A stretch of DNA of 64,000 nucleotides from CAVSVP01 sp963731125. Lineage in GTDB: Bacteria > Pseudomonadota > Gammaproteobacteria > Competibacterales > Competibacteraceae. This document shows, one piece after another, positions 9,156 through 18,759 of the stretch (position 1 is the stretch's first letter; each line of letters starts with the position of its first letter). Both the position numbers and the translations under genes were made by a program. The stretch covers positions 124,001-188,000 of the forward strand of contig CAVSVP010000006.1 in NCBI GenBank assembly GCA_963731125.1, written 5' to 3'. The notes beneath the pieces are model-generated. The model was not told the origin of the DNA, ran no database searches, and saw nothing but the letters and a program-made list of their open reading frames with translations.

Positions 9156-12100
9156 TCAGTATGCTCCCGAAGCAAAATAAGTACTCAAAGCGTTCACCAA
9201 AGCGCACGGCGGGCGCTCTCGAAAAATCCCATACTCCGATCCCAATGCCGGGTCCATACCGCGGAGAAAGAGATAAAAAACACTTCCGAAATGCCGTTCA
9301 TAGTCGTAATCTGGTAGGCGCAACTGGAGATAACGATGCAGCGCTACGGTATACAGTAAATATTGGGTACAGTAGGCTTCCCGAGCCATAACTTCTGCCA
9401 GACGTTCCGCCCGATAAGCTGCAAGTTCTTCTCCAAGCCAGTTCGATTTATAGTCTACTAAATAAAAACGACCCTGGCTTTCAAAAACCAGATCGATAAA
9501 TCCCTTTAGGTAGCCCCGCACCACGTTACAACCAGGGCCTTCACTCTGCTCCTCGGCCAGCCCTGCCATAATGCCATAGCTTGCCAGTATCTGTCGCAAG
9601 CCTTCCGGCGCAAGCTCGACCACAGGATAATAAAACGCCAATTCATTGAGACGCTGCTTAAGCGTCACCTGCTCCAGCCGCAGGCCATCCCCTTGTAAAG
9701 GTGTCGTTAATACCCGCTCTACCAGCGTGGCTACTACCGAGACCCATTCGCTGGCAATACCGTATTCAAGCAGCGCTCTTTCCACCAAGACTTCCAATTG
9801 CGACCGGTCCCTTAGTGTAAAATCCAGTCGCTCGAAAATGAGGTGCAGACAACTGCCGACCCGCGCCCCGCGCGGTAACGTATCAACCGTTCGCTCCTGC
9901 GAGGCTGTCATTGATGATGGCTCGGACTGACTTCCTCCAGCATGGCGAGGCAACTCAATGCCTCCGCCCTCACTGAGGGCTGTAAAGCTACTAATAGACC
10001 ATTTATCCCAGGCAACTCTAGCAAACCGCCGAGGTTGTAGTTGCGGCTCTGGTTGCCACGGTGGCTGATAGGGCATTGCCTCGCCATGGGGTAGCCGGTG
10101 GATACTCACAGTCCCTCCGGCGCAACTTGCCATTGTTTCTAACTCCTGCCAAAGGGCTTGTTCCCGTAGCGCCTTGACCCGCTCTGCGGTGGCCATAACA
10201 GGGTCTTCCTGACTACCAACCACCGCGGGCCGATGCAGTAACCAAGCGGGTGCTGAGGTACCGGCCTCATGAATGGCACCCCAGACCACATAACAGTGAT
10301 ATCTGGCTCGCGTTAACGCCACGTAAAGCAGGCGTAGGTTTTCCGCCAGCTCTTCGGTACGAGCAAAAAAGCGGTTTTCTTTCTGGCGCTCCGAGCCAAA
10401 ATCCAAACAGACCTGCGCCGGATCAGCTGGATCATGAAACCGCAGAGACTCCTCTTGATTTGACCAGAGCTTGCCATCCCACAGGAAAGGGCAGAATACT
10501 ACCGAATATTCCAGTCCCTTGCTCTTATGGACGGTGACAATTTTAACCAAATGCTCGTCACTTTCCAGGCGAAGTTGCTGTTCTTCGTCCTCAGCCGCCT
10601 GGGACCGACGGCACTTCGATAGCCACTTAAGCAATCCCTCCATACCTGCCCGTCTTCGACTGGCCGCGCTCTGCAAAAGCTCTGCGAGATGCAGCACATT
10701 GGTCAGTTGCCGTTCTCCGTCTCGAAAACTTAATAGCCGCTGAGCCACGTGTTCCCGCTGTAGCAGCGTCCTAAACATGGGAATAAAACCATGTTCGCGC
10801 CACAACCGGTGGTACTCATAAAAATTTTCCAGACGTTCCTCCCAAGCTTTCTCATTCTCGCTAAAGCAGTACAGCACCTCACCACTCATCCCTAGCAGGG
10901 TTGTGGCCAACGCCGCCCGCACCAAAGGTTCACGCACCGGCTCAGCCACAGCCATTAGCAACCACTCCAGCTCTTGCGCTTCTTGGGTTGCAAAGACGTT
11001 GTCTTGAGCTTGCTGAACACTAGGCACACCTAATTGGATAAGCTGCTGACGCACCAGCCGTGCCTGCCGATGGTTACGCACCAACACAGCAATATCGCCG
11101 CCTTCCAGAGAACGTTCTCCAATACGTGCCTTTCCTAACGCACCCAAATTTAGCAACCGGGCAATTTCAGCCGCAGTTGCCCGAGCGGCAAGCTCCGCTG
11201 CTTGTCCTTTGCTGAATACTCCTTCGTTGTCTGCTCCTCCCAAAAACCAAAACCGTAGCGGCGTCTCTAAACGATCCTGGATCAACAGTGGCTCGCGGAA
11301 TTGGTTGGCGGCCTCTGCCGGCTGAAAAGGAATGGCTGCAAATAAAAATGGTACCGCCGATGTGGTGAATAACGTATTGAAAGCTTGCAGTAAACGTGGA
11401 TCCGAACGCCAATTGACATCTAAGGTATAGTGCTGAACAGCATCCCGACGCGCCGCTAGATAAGCAAAAATATCAGCGCCTCGAAAACTATAAATGGCTT
11501 GTTTGGGATCGCCGACCAGGAACACCGGCAACTTGGTTCCTGCGTAAATGTGCCGAAAGATGGCGTACTGCACAGGGTCGGTGTCCTGGAATTCGTCAAT
11601 TAGGGCCGCCGAATAACGTTCGCGGAGCACCTTGGCCAGCTCCTCTCCCTGCTCGCTGCGCAGCCCTTTGAGTAAATGGCTCAACAGATCATCGTACGAC
11701 TGAACCCGTTGGCGGTGTTTACGCGTTTCCAATTGGCTATTGCAAAACACCAGCAGGCGTGCCCGTAATTCCAACAGATATCCGCGGCAACAACCGGCGA
11801 GTTCGTTATACGTTTTAAGCAATTCGTCGCAGGCGACAAAAAAAGCATGCTGGGGCGGAGCCTGTTTGGCCTTCACCGACGCTGCCAAATGGCTGGCGGT
11901 AAATTTTTCGAACTTTTCGAACAGTCTGACATTTGGTGTCTGCGGTGCCAAATAACCGGCAAGCAAGGCTAGCCAGCCGGGAATGGAATTTCTGCGATAT
12001 TTGTTACCGTTCAGACTGGCGCTATTGCACAGTAGATCCTGTATTTCCTGCTGCGCGGACTGCCAAAGCTCGCGCACAGTAGTATAAGCCCGGGCGAACG

Positions 12101-12731
12101 CCTGCTCGGCAGCAGCAAAACCCGTCACCGGCGCTGGCCCCAACACTTTGCCATATGGCCTGCCGACATGGGACCGCACTTCCCGAAACAGCCTTTCAGG
12201 ACTATAGCCTTTATCCAAGAGGTAATTTACCAACAGCGACGCTGCACCGTACAACTCCCGGCGCCAGAAATCATCCACGATTTCCTGGAGCATGTCGCGC
12301 TCATCCGCCAGCAGCTCAATCTCAAATGGCATGCCGCTCTCGAAGGCACTGTCCGCCAGCGCCCGTAAGCAAAAACCATGAATCGTGAAGATAGCGGCCT
12401 CATCGAAACCGCGAATCGCGTTGGTAATCCGACGCAGAGCCAGCTGCCGGTCCTGACATTGTTCGATAAGGCGCTGGCAAAAGTCATCCTGGCTGCTGCC
12501 TTTTAAAAAAGCCTCCCGCGCTATCACCAAGCGCTGGCGGATACGCTCGCGCAATTCCTCCGTTGCCGCTTTCGTATAAGTGACCACGAGAATGCGACGC
12601 ACCGGACGTTCAGCCTCAACAACAAGGCGTAGATAAAGACCCGTAATGGTATAGGTTTTACCCGTGCCCGCACTGGCCTCAATCAGATTGATCCCGGTCA
12701 GCGGCGCTGCAAATATGTCTAAACGTTGCAT
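9156..12731 (-). CDS. recB: exodeoxyribonuclease V beta subunit (RecB helicase-nuclease)
   Basis: 1191 residues, close to E. coli RecB. Motifs: Walker A EASAGTGKT at 18-26, TYTKAATEELRERI, TIHGFCLRAL, ALIDEFQDTDPVQY, VFLVGDPKQAIYSFRGAD, TVHKSKGLEYSVVF and LLYVALTRAR for the UvrD-like 3'-5' helicase; the C-terminal RecB nuclease has GYLKGFIDLVFE and LVDYKSN with catalytic D1093 and K1095, then QYLLYTVALHRYL. recC is not upstream, where purB lies divergently, so it must be elsewhere. The operon continues with the ADP-ribosylglycohydrolase and recD. Confidence 0.96.
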   Translation of the reverse strand: MQRLDIFAAPLTGINLIEASAGTGKTYTITGLYLRLVVEAERPVRRILVVTYTKAATEELRERIRQRLVIAREAFLKGSSQDDFCQRLIEQCQDRQLALRRITNAIRGFDEAAIFTIHGFCLRALADSAFESGMPFEIELLADERDMLQEIVDDFWRRELYGAASLLVNYLLDKGYSPERLFREVRSHVGRPYGKVLGPAPVTGFAAAEQAFARAYTTVRELWQSAQQEIQDLLCNSASLNGNKYRRNSIPGWLALLAGYLAPQTPNVRLFEKFEKFTASHLAASVKAKQAPPQHAFFVACDELLKTYNELAGCCRGYLLELRARLLVFCNSQLETRKHRQRVQSYDDLLSHLLKGLRSEQGEELAKVLRERYSAALIDEFQDTDPVQYAIFRHIYAGTKLPVFLVGDPKQAIYSFRGADIFAYLAARRDAVQHYTLDVNWRSDPRLLQAFNTLFTTSAVPFLFAAIPFQPAEAANQFREPLLIQDRLETPLRFWFLGGADNEGVFSKGQAAELAARATAAEIARLLNLGALGKARIGERSLEGGDIAVLVRNHRQARLVRQQLIQLGVPSVQQAQDNVFATQEAQELEWLLMAVAEPVREPLVRAALATTLLGMSGEVLYCFSENEKAWEERLENFYEYHRLWREHGFIPMFRTLLQREHVAQRLLSFRDGERQLTNVLHLAELLQSAASRRRAGMEGLLKWLSKCRRSQAAEDEEQQLRLESDEHLVKIVTVHKSKGLEYSVVFCPFLWDGKLWSNQEESLRFHDPADPAQVCLDFGSERQKENRFFARTEELAENLRLLYVALTRARYHCYVVWGAIHEAGTSAPAWLLHRPAVVGSQEDPVMATAERVKALREQALWQELETMASCAGGTVSIHRLPHGEAMPYQPPWQPEPQLQPRRFARVAWDKWSISSFTALSEGGGIELPRHAGGSQSEPSSMTASQERTVDTLPRGARVGSCLHLIFERLDFTLRDRSQLEVLVERALLEYGIASEWVSVVATLVERVLTTPLQGDGLRLEQVTLKQRLNELAFYYPVVELAPEGLRQILASYGIMAGLAEEQSEGPGCNVVRGYLKGFIDLVFESQGRFYLVDYKSNWLGEELAAYRAERLAEVMAREAYCTQYLLYTVALHRYLQLRLPDYDYERHFGSVFYLFLRGMDPALGSEYGIFRERPPCALVNALSTYFASGAY

Positions 12732-12935
12732 GCATTATTATCCTACCAACATTTGATCCGGCACTTTCCTGCATCAGCTAAACCTGCTGAGCGATCCCCA
12801 AACCCAAAGTCCAGGCAACAAGAGAACCATTCCTCTACCTATTGCTCTTCTATCATCAATCTACCTGATTCCCGCTTCGCCGGCATCGGGATGGTGTATC
12901 ATCATGACTCTACCGCAAGCCAGCTTGGAGTAAGC

Positions 12936-14306
12936 ATGGATTTGACATCCCTCACCGCAATTTCCCCCATCGACGGCCGTTATAGCGAAAAAACCCAGAC
13001 GTTGCGTCCCATTTTCAGCGAGTATGGACTGATTCGCCATCGTGTCTGGGTAGAAATCCGCTGGCTACAGGCCCTAGCCAAACACCCGGACATTCCGGAA
13101 GTACCGCCGCTGAGCGAGCATGCCAAGCGTATTCTCGATGATTTAGTCAACACTTTCAGCCTCGGGGACAGCCAGCGCATCAAGAATATTGAGCGCACCA
13201 TCAATCACGATGTCAAGGCAGTGGAGTATTTTCTTAAAGAAAAGCTCCGCGGTAATACCGAACTGGCAGCGCTTCTCGAGTTTATCCACTTTGCCTGCAC
13301 CTCTGAAGATATTAATAACCTCGCTTATGCCCTTATGCTGCGGGAAGCCCGTACCTGTGTTTTACTGCCCTTAATGGATGAGCTTATCGACAACATTCGC
13401 CGCCTCGCCGGCACTTATGCCGAGCAACCCATGTTATCCCGAACCCATGGCCAGCCTGCCTCCCCCACCACCTTGGGCAAAGAAATGGCTAACGTCGCCT
13501 ATCGTTTGCAACGCCAACGCGAACAACTGATTAATGTGCCCTTGCTGGGTAAGATGAACGGCGCAGTAGGTAATTACAACGCCCATGTCATCGCCTATCC
13601 GGAGCTGGATTGGGAAAGCGTGGCCCAGGACTTTATCACCGGCGATCTGGGCCTTGCTTGGAATCCCCTTACCACGCAAATTGAACCCCATGACTACATC
13701 GCCGAGCTGTGTCATGCTGTATTCCGTTTTAATATCGTCTTGCTGGACTTTTGCCGGGATTTATGGGGCTATATTGCCATCGGCTATTTTAAACAGAAAT
13801 CCGCGCCCCAGGAGGTAGGCTCATCGACGATGCCCCATAAGACCAATCCCATTGATTTTGAAAACGCCGAGGGCAATCTGGGGATAGCGAATGCTGTATT
13901 AGAGCATTTGGCAGGCAAACTACCGATTTCCCGCTGGCAACGGGACTTAACCGATTCCACGGTATTACGGAATGTCGGCGTGGGGTTTGCCCAAGCGGTG
14001 ATTGCTTATCAATCCTGTCTAACAGGGATGAGCAAGTTGGCAGCCGACAAAGAGCATATGCTCACCGAGTTGAACGCTAACTGGGAAGTCTTGGCTGAAC
14101 CCATACAAACCGTCATGCGTCGTTATGGCATTGCCGATCCCTATGAAAAGCTAAAGACACTGACGCGGGGCCGACAAGTCGATGCAACCACACTGCAAGC
14201 TTTTATAGAAAGACTGGAACTGCCGGCGCAAGCAAAACAACGGCTGCTGGCACTGACGCCGGCGGACTATACAGGCAATGCCGCCAAACAAGCTCGCCGG
14301 ATTTGA
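12936..14306 (+). CDS. purB: adenylosuccinate lyase
   Basis: 456 residues, the same length as E. coli PurB. It cleaves SAICAR and adenylosuccinate to release fumarate in purine synthesis. Visible signatures: SPIDGRY at the N terminus, RTHGQPASPTTLGKE (general-base histidine region), and GSSTMPHKTNPIDFENAEGN, the fumarase/aspartase superfamily signature loop. ATG 12936 has GGAG five bases upstream and gives the usual MDLTSLTAISPIDGRY start; a frame open from 12726 is spurious and overlaps the recB start region. Confidence 0.97.
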   Translation: MDLTSLTAISPIDGRYSEKTQTLRPIFSEYGLIRHRVWVEIRWLQALAKHPDIPEVPPLSEHAKRILDDLVNTFSLGDSQRIKNIERTINHDVKAVEYFLKEKLRGNTELAALLEFIHFACTSEDINNLAYALMLREARTCVLLPLMDELIDNIRRLAGTYAEQPMLSRTHGQPASPTTLGKEMANVAYRLQRQREQLINVPLLGKMNGAVGNYNAHVIAYPELDWESVAQDFITGDLGLAWNPLTTQIEPHDYIAELCHAVFRFNIVLLDFCRDLWGYIAIGYFKQKSAPQEVGSSTMPHKTNPIDFENAEGNLGIANAVLEHLAGKLPISRWQRDLTDSTVLRNVGVGFAQAVIAYQSCLTGMSKLAADKEHMLTELNANWEVLAEPIQTVMRRYGIADPYEKLKTLTRGRQVDATTLQAFIERLELPAQAKQRLLALTPADYTGNAAKQARRI

Positions 14307-14481
14307 TGAGTTAATCAATCCGCACTCACCCGCTATGGGTGACGTAGCGGCCATGCTATATTTTCCATATGTTTGCCAACACAATATCGCTGCCGACACC
14401 TTGCGAATTCTTTGAAAAGTTCATTATCTAGAACCGGTATACCAAAGGCCAGCAACTGGGATAGTAACGGGCGTTAACAAT

Positions 14482-15573
14482 ATGCACCAAGCACAGAGCG
14501 TTGTGCTGCTTGTCGAAGACAACAGTCTAGATCGCAAAGTATTATCTCGGCGCCTACGCCAGGAAGGCTATGCAGTAGAACACGCCATCAACGGAGAAGA
14601 GGCGCTGCGCAAAATTAGAACAGAAAAATTTGACCTGGTGTTGCTCGATATCATCATGCCTCGCCTGGGAGGATTCCAAGTGCTTCGCGAAGCTCGCAAA
14701 TCCTATTCTATGGACGCGCTGCCCATCATTATGGTCACTGCCGGCGATGACAGCGAGGACATGGTCCGGGCCCTGACGTCAGGGGCCAACGATTACCTCA
14801 CCAAAAATATGCCGCCCCGCGTTGCACTGGCGAGAATAGCGACCCATCTCGGCCTGAAGCAGCTTGCCTCAGCCAATCGGGAATTTCTTCATATCGCCAG
14901 TCATGATCTAAAACGGCCATTAGCAGAACTGACAGAAGCACTGCAAACCCTGGACCGGCGCCATCCCCTTGGCTCCATTGTCACCGAGCAAACGCATGAT
15001 TTGTTGGCGCTCTCGCTGAGAACCGTGGAGCACATGCAACATACTCTAACAGAATTTCAAGATCTAAATGTTATCGAGAGCGGCCGTATTCGGATTACTG
15101 CCAATGCCATCGATCTGCATACCTTGGTTAGCCAGGTGGTGCAAAGCAATGCGTATTATGCGCAGCAAAAGGAACATTCACTGCACCTTGAGTTAGCCCC
15201 GGGCCTACCTCCTGTGCAAGCCGATGAGCCCCGCTTGCACCAGGTGATAGATAACCTGATCGGCAACGCTATCAAGTTCAGTCCCTACCAGGCCACCACA
15301 GTGGTACGCACCCGCCTTGAACCGGACAGCGTCGTCTTTGAGGTTCAAGACACCGGCCCCGGATTAACCGAACAGGATCTGGAAAAAGTTTTCGTAACCA
15401 AATTTGCGCAACTGAGCAATCTGCCCACTGGCAGTGAAACCCACACCGGCCTCGGACTTACCTTATGTAAGCACCTAATCGATTTACAAGGCGGTGACAT
15501 TGGCGTTTACAACAACCCAACGGGACAAGGAGCAACATTCTGGTTCCGCTTGCCTTTGGGGACTGCCGCATAG
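14482..15573 (+). CDS. receiver-histidine kinase hybrid
   Basis: 363 residues with the receiver first. The REC domain has acidic residues E12-D13, phosphoacceptor D56 in LVLLDIIMP and K108. It is followed directly by a DHp/HATPase kinase: H-box FLHIASHDLKRPLAEL with H141, N-box VIDNLIGNAIKF, G1 DTGPGL and G2 TGLGLTLCKHLI. No membrane segment is present, so it is cytoplasmic. Such receiver-kinases often take phosphate from another kinase or sense an internal partner; no cognate regulator is adjacent. The next gene starts 4 nt after its stop, suggesting an operon with roxA. Confidence 0.9.
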   Translation: MHQAQSVVLLVEDNSLDRKVLSRRLRQEGYAVEHAINGEEALRKIRTEKFDLVLLDIIMPRLGGFQVLREARKSYSMDALPIIMVTAGDDSEDMVRALTSGANDYLTKNMPPRVALARIATHLGLKQLASANREFLHIASHDLKRPLAELTEALQTLDRRHPLGSIVTEQTHDLLALSLRTVEHMQHTLTEFQDLNVIESGRIRITANAIDLHTLVSQVVQSNAYYAQQKEHSLHLELAPGLPPVQADEPRLHQVIDNLIGNAIKFSPYQATTVVRTRLEPDSVVFEVQDTGPGLTEQDLEKVFVTKFAQLSNLPTGSETHTGLGLTLCKHLIDLQGGDIGVYNNPTGQGATFWFRLPLGTAA

Positions 15574-15577
15574 CGCC

Positions 15578-16768
15578 ATGCCTCCTCGATCCGTCATGCA
15601 GCTACTCGGTGGTTTAAGCCTTAGACGCTTTTTAGCAGAGTACTGGCAGAAGCGGCCTTTGTTGATCCGCGGCGCTTTGCCGAACTTCAGCGATCCGCTT
15701 TCTCCGGAAGAACTGGCCGGTCTGGCCTGTGAACCAGAAGTCACGGCTCGCCTGGTGCTGGAGCGGGACGGCGAAACGCACTGGGCGTTAAGGCATGGCC
15801 CCTTTACCAACCAGGATTTTCTCTCCCTCCCCGAAACTCACTGGACTCTCCTGGTACAGGACGTGGAGAAGCATTTACCAGAACGCTGCGCCGATCTGCT
15901 GGAATCCTTCCGCTTCATTCCTGATTGGCGTATCGCTGATCTGATGATCAGCTATGCGCCTTCTCATGGCTCAGTGGGACCCCACGTAGACACCTACGAT
16001 GTCTTTTTGTTACAGGGTATGGGCCAGCGTTGCTGGCGAATTAACACTCAGTCGAGCACTGACGACGATCTACTCCCCAATACGGAACTCCGCATTCTGC
16101 GAGATTTCAACCCCGAGCAAGAATGGGTTCTCTCCGGCGGCGATATGCTTTACCTACCTCCCGGCATTGCTCATCATGGTGTGGCTTGTGAACCTTGCCT
16201 AACCTATTCCATTGGTTTCCGTGCGCCTACCTGCCGGGACTTAGTGGGTGGTTTTGCCGATTTTCTAACGGCAACGATAGACCCTGCGCTGCGCTATACC
16301 GACCCTGACCTGCTCCCCCAAGACAATCCCGGTGAAATCACAGCCGCTGTTTTAACCAGGGTAAAACAATTGCTGCACCAACACCTGGACCTGGCCAGCG
16401 ACGATGCGCTTATTGCTGAGTGGTTCGGCCGCTATATCACGGAGTCCGAGCCGCCATTTGAAGCTTCTCCCGAAGACCCTCCCCGCAGAGCGCCGGAGCT
16501 GATGGCGCACTTGCGCCGGGGCGGCAGACTAGTCCACCATCCAGGATCCCGTTTCGCCTTTATTGTCCAAGACAATAAGACTACCTTATTTATCGATGGC
16601 CGGCCATTCTCGCTTGATATCAAAACCGCTTTTCTCGCTCCCCTGCTATGCCGCCAGCGAGTATTGACGTGGGACGCTTTGCGAGAACCCATTCAACAGG
16701 ACCCGTCACGCCGTTTTTTGCTAGAGTTATTAAATGCAGGTTATCTGGAAATTGATGAACACTGTTGA
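15578..16768 (+). CDS. roxA: ribosomal protein arginine hydroxylase (RoxA/YcfD, JmjC-type cupin)
   Basis: 396 residues, near the 373 of E. coli RoxA, a 2-oxoglutarate/Fe(II) oxygenase that hydroxylates an arginine of ribosomal protein L16. Iron ligands are H136 and D138 (in GPHVDTYDVFLLQ) and H199 (in PPGIAHHG). The N-terminal FLAEYWQKRPLLIRGA block and the C-terminal winged-helix-like region fit the family. Start ATG 15578 lies just after the kinase stop; ATG 15596 is an alternative. The purB-cupin-GNAT neighbourhood recurs, from memory, in pseudomonads. Confidence 0.88.
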   Translation: MPPRSVMQLLGGLSLRRFLAEYWQKRPLLIRGALPNFSDPLSPEELAGLACEPEVTARLVLERDGETHWALRHGPFTNQDFLSLPETHWTLLVQDVEKHLPERCADLLESFRFIPDWRIADLMISYAPSHGSVGPHVDTYDVFLLQGMGQRCWRINTQSSTDDDLLPNTELRILRDFNPEQEWVLSGGDMLYLPPGIAHHGVACEPCLTYSIGFRAPTCRDLVGGFADFLTATIDPALRYTDPDLLPQDNPGEITAAVLTRVKQLLHQHLDLASDDALIAEWFGRYITESEPPFEASPEDPPRRAPELMAHLRRGGRLVHHPGSRFAFIVQDNKTTLFIDGRPFSLDIKTAFLAPLLCRQRVLTWDALREPIQQDPSRRFLLELLNAGYLEIDEHC

Positions 16769-17222
16769 ACCAGAATATTCTTTGGAAGCCGCTACGTGGG
16801 AAACGCATGGTTCGGAACTCTACCGGATACGATGGTTGGTCTTTGTCGAGGAACAAGGGGTACCTGAGGAACTGGAACAGGATGAATTCGATGCGGCTTG
16901 CTGGCATGTGTTGGCCAGAGACAGCGCCGGACAGCCTATTGCGACCGGCCGTCTGCGCCAAGATGGACGCCTTGGTCGTCTGGCCGTACTTAAGCCCTGG
17001 CGCGGCCGTGGTGTCGGAAAGGCCCTGGTTATGTGGCTGTTGGCACTGGCCCGGCAAAAGGAACTCGATACCGTCCAACTCCACGCCCAAACGCAGGCCA
17101 GCGACTTTTACGAAGGGCTAGGTTTTCGCGTTGCCGGCGCACCGTTTATTGAGGCCGGTATTCCGCACTGCAAAATGCTGTTGCGGTTAAATGATAGTGC
17201 TACTTTGTCAAATAACACGTAA
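16755..17222 (+). CDS. GNAT family N-acetyltransferase
   Basis: About 155 residues with a GNAT fold. The acetyl-CoA pyrophosphate loop RGRGVGKALV and preceding strand GRLGRLAVLKPW are clear, and DFYEGLGFRVAG is the typical motif B. The N-terminal RWLVFVEEQGVPEELEQDEFD resembles ElaA-type acetyltransferases. The start overlaps the end of roxA: ATG 16755 follows GGAAATTG, while ATG 16734 would extend it by seven residues. Substrate unknown; translational coupling to roxA is likely. Confidence 0.85.
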   Translation: MNTVEPEYSLEAATWETHGSELYRIRWLVFVEEQGVPEELEQDEFDAACWHVLARDSAGQPIATGRLRQDGRLGRLAVLKPWRGRGVGKALVMWLLALARQKELDTVQLHAQTQASDFYEGLGFRVAGAPFIEAGIPHCKMLLRLNDSATLSNNT

Positions 17223-17292
17223 GTCATTTTTGCCAAGGACCACCTCGCCAATTTGACCAAATCGATTTACAGAAACTCATGGAGGATCATAC

Positions 17293-17787
17293 ATGCAAAG
17301 CGATAACTCACCCCTCACCAATCTGGAAGAGACTCGCCAAGCCATGCTGGCTCTGCTGGAGATGACCCGGCGCAGTTTATACCTCTATACACCCTATGTG
17401 GAACCACGGTTGTTTAATGACACGCAGATCTTGGACGCTCTGCGCAGCCGAGTGAGCGGACAACCGCGGCTGCGCTGTTATTGGCTGCTGCCTCCTGCGG
17501 CCGCCTGGCGTACGACTTGTCCCCAGTTGTTGGATTTGCACGAGCGCCTCAGCAGCGCCTTGGAGCTGCGCACCCTAGCCCAGAACGAACCCCGCGAGCG
17601 GCCGGAGTTTGACCAAACTTTTTTCATCGTCGATAACCGCATTCTCCTGCATCAAGCCGATCCGCATAACTTCATCGGTAGCTTTGAGCCGGACGGTTCC
17701 GGTAAACTGCGAACGCTGCAGAATTTTTTTAGGGAACTCTGGGACAAGAGTGTCCCCGACCCCGAATTGCGGCGGCTACATCTTTAA
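17293..17787 (+). CDS. DUF7931-like conserved protein
   Basis: 164 residues, preceded by a strong GGAGG box. The order of strands resembles one half of a phospholipase D fold (SLYLYTPYVEPRLFND, FDQTFFIVDNRILLHQ, NFIGSFEPDGSGKLRTLQNFFRELWD) but there is no HKD motif, so catalysis is unlikely. Similar sequences are, as I recall, found as separate genes or fused after GNAT domains, matching its place here after a GNAT gene. Function unknown. Confidence 0.6.
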   Translation: MQSDNSPLTNLEETRQAMLALLEMTRRSLYLYTPYVEPRLFNDTQILDALRSRVSGQPRLRCYWLLPPAAAWRTTCPQLLDLHERLSSALELRTLAQNEPRERPEFDQTFFIVDNRILLHQADPHNFIGSFEPDGSGKLRTLQNFFRELWDKSVPDPELRRLHL

Positions 17788-17800
17788 GAATCTATTGCCC

Positions 17801-17898
17801 TGGAAGCTATTCTCAAGACACGCTGTTAATACCTCCCGATGAGCTCGACTGCGGCATCCTTACCGCAGACGGTCTTGATAACAGCTTCCAGATCGATA
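17801..17898. repeat. 98-bp palindromic dispersed repeat, copy 1
   Basis: Nearly the same sequence is found at 22819-22919. The outer arms (GGAAGCTATTCTCAAGAC from 17802 and GTCTTGATAACAGCTTCC at 17872-17889) are inverted with two mismatches; inside is a TGCGG/CCGCA stem. It sits 13 bp after the DUF7931-like gene and before the end of convergent nudF, so it could also end both transcripts. The outermost part of the left arm is not kept here, unlike in copy 2. Confidence 0.75.
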
Positions 17899-18013
17899 TC
17901 CATTAGCGGGCTTCTGTCTCGCCAAACCGTGGAGCAATCGATAGGCGGGATTGCCGGGAAATCACGCCGGCTTTCCTGTCTGTCTCTGGTTAAAGCAGCA
18001 CCTGATGTATTGT

Positions 18014-18622
18014 TTACGCTGCCGTGCCTCTCCAGCGGTCTAATAATTCCTTACGGTTTAACTCCAACCACTGCAGGGCAATAATGGCAGGCGCTGATTT
18101 AATGCGACCGTTTTGCAGAAACGCTACCGCTTCACTGCGAGGCAAAACATGCACCCGAATATCCTCATGCTCTTCGTCCAGACCGTGCACCCCTCCAAGA
18201 CTTGCTGAATCAATTCGTCCGCAATATAAAGCGACGCTTTCAGAAGTTCCTCCCGGACTCACCAGCGTCGCTAAGATGGGGACCATATCCAGCAATTCGC
18301 AGTTTGCCTCCTCCCTCGCCTCGCGCCGGGCAACCTCTGCTTGCGTTTCCTGCAGCCCGATAATGCCAGCGACAATTTCCAGCAGCCAAGGTCCGCCTGA
18401 ATGCTCCAGAGCACCGATCCGGAATTGCTCCAACAGGACCACTCGATCGCGAACGGGATCGTAAGGCAATACGGCTACCGCATGCCCCCGTTCCATACAT
18501 TCCCGCTGAATCTCAGCGCTCCACTCACCGGAAAACAGCCGATGGCGTAGACGGTACTTTTCCATTCTAAAAAAACCGTTATACACAATCGACTTATCAA
18601 CAACCTGAAAGTCGTAATCCAT
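18014..18622 (-). CDS. nudF: ADP-ribose pyrophosphatase (Nudix hydrolase)
   Basis: 202 residues. NudF-type enzymes split ADP-ribose into AMP and ribose-5-phosphate. The Nudix box is complete: G-x5-E-x7-REAREEAN within residues 86-108, with the preceding LLEQFRIGALE block and the following SPGGTSESVALYCG typical of the ADP-ribose subfamily (proline about 16 residues after the box). The ATG at 18622 gives the usual N terminus. It is convergent with the gene ending at 17787 and appears to be a single-gene unit. Confidence 0.9.
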   Translation of the reverse strand: MDYDFQVVDKSIVYNGFFRMEKYRLRHRLFSGEWSAEIQRECMERGHAVAVLPYDPVRDRVVLLEQFRIGALEHSGGPWLLEIVAGIIGLQETQAEVARREAREEANCELLDMVPILATLVSPGGTSESVALYCGRIDSASLGGVHGLDEEHEDIRVHVLPRSEAVAFLQNGRIKSAPAIIALQWLELNRKELLDRWRGTAA

Positions 18623-18759
18623 GCTTGTTTAGCCTTATGATTGAAGGGTTTATTGCTAAAATGGCAGTAACGCAGATGCACCATGTTGAGGAGCCGTTTT
18701 CGTTTAATGCGCTATCGTGGCGCCCCGGGAAACGGCGCTCTGCTAAGCAAAAAAAACTA

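Noticed and set aside
14318..14340. TCACCC/GGGTGA hairpin after purB as a terminator
   Set aside because: Six-base stem and no T-run; too weak to call.
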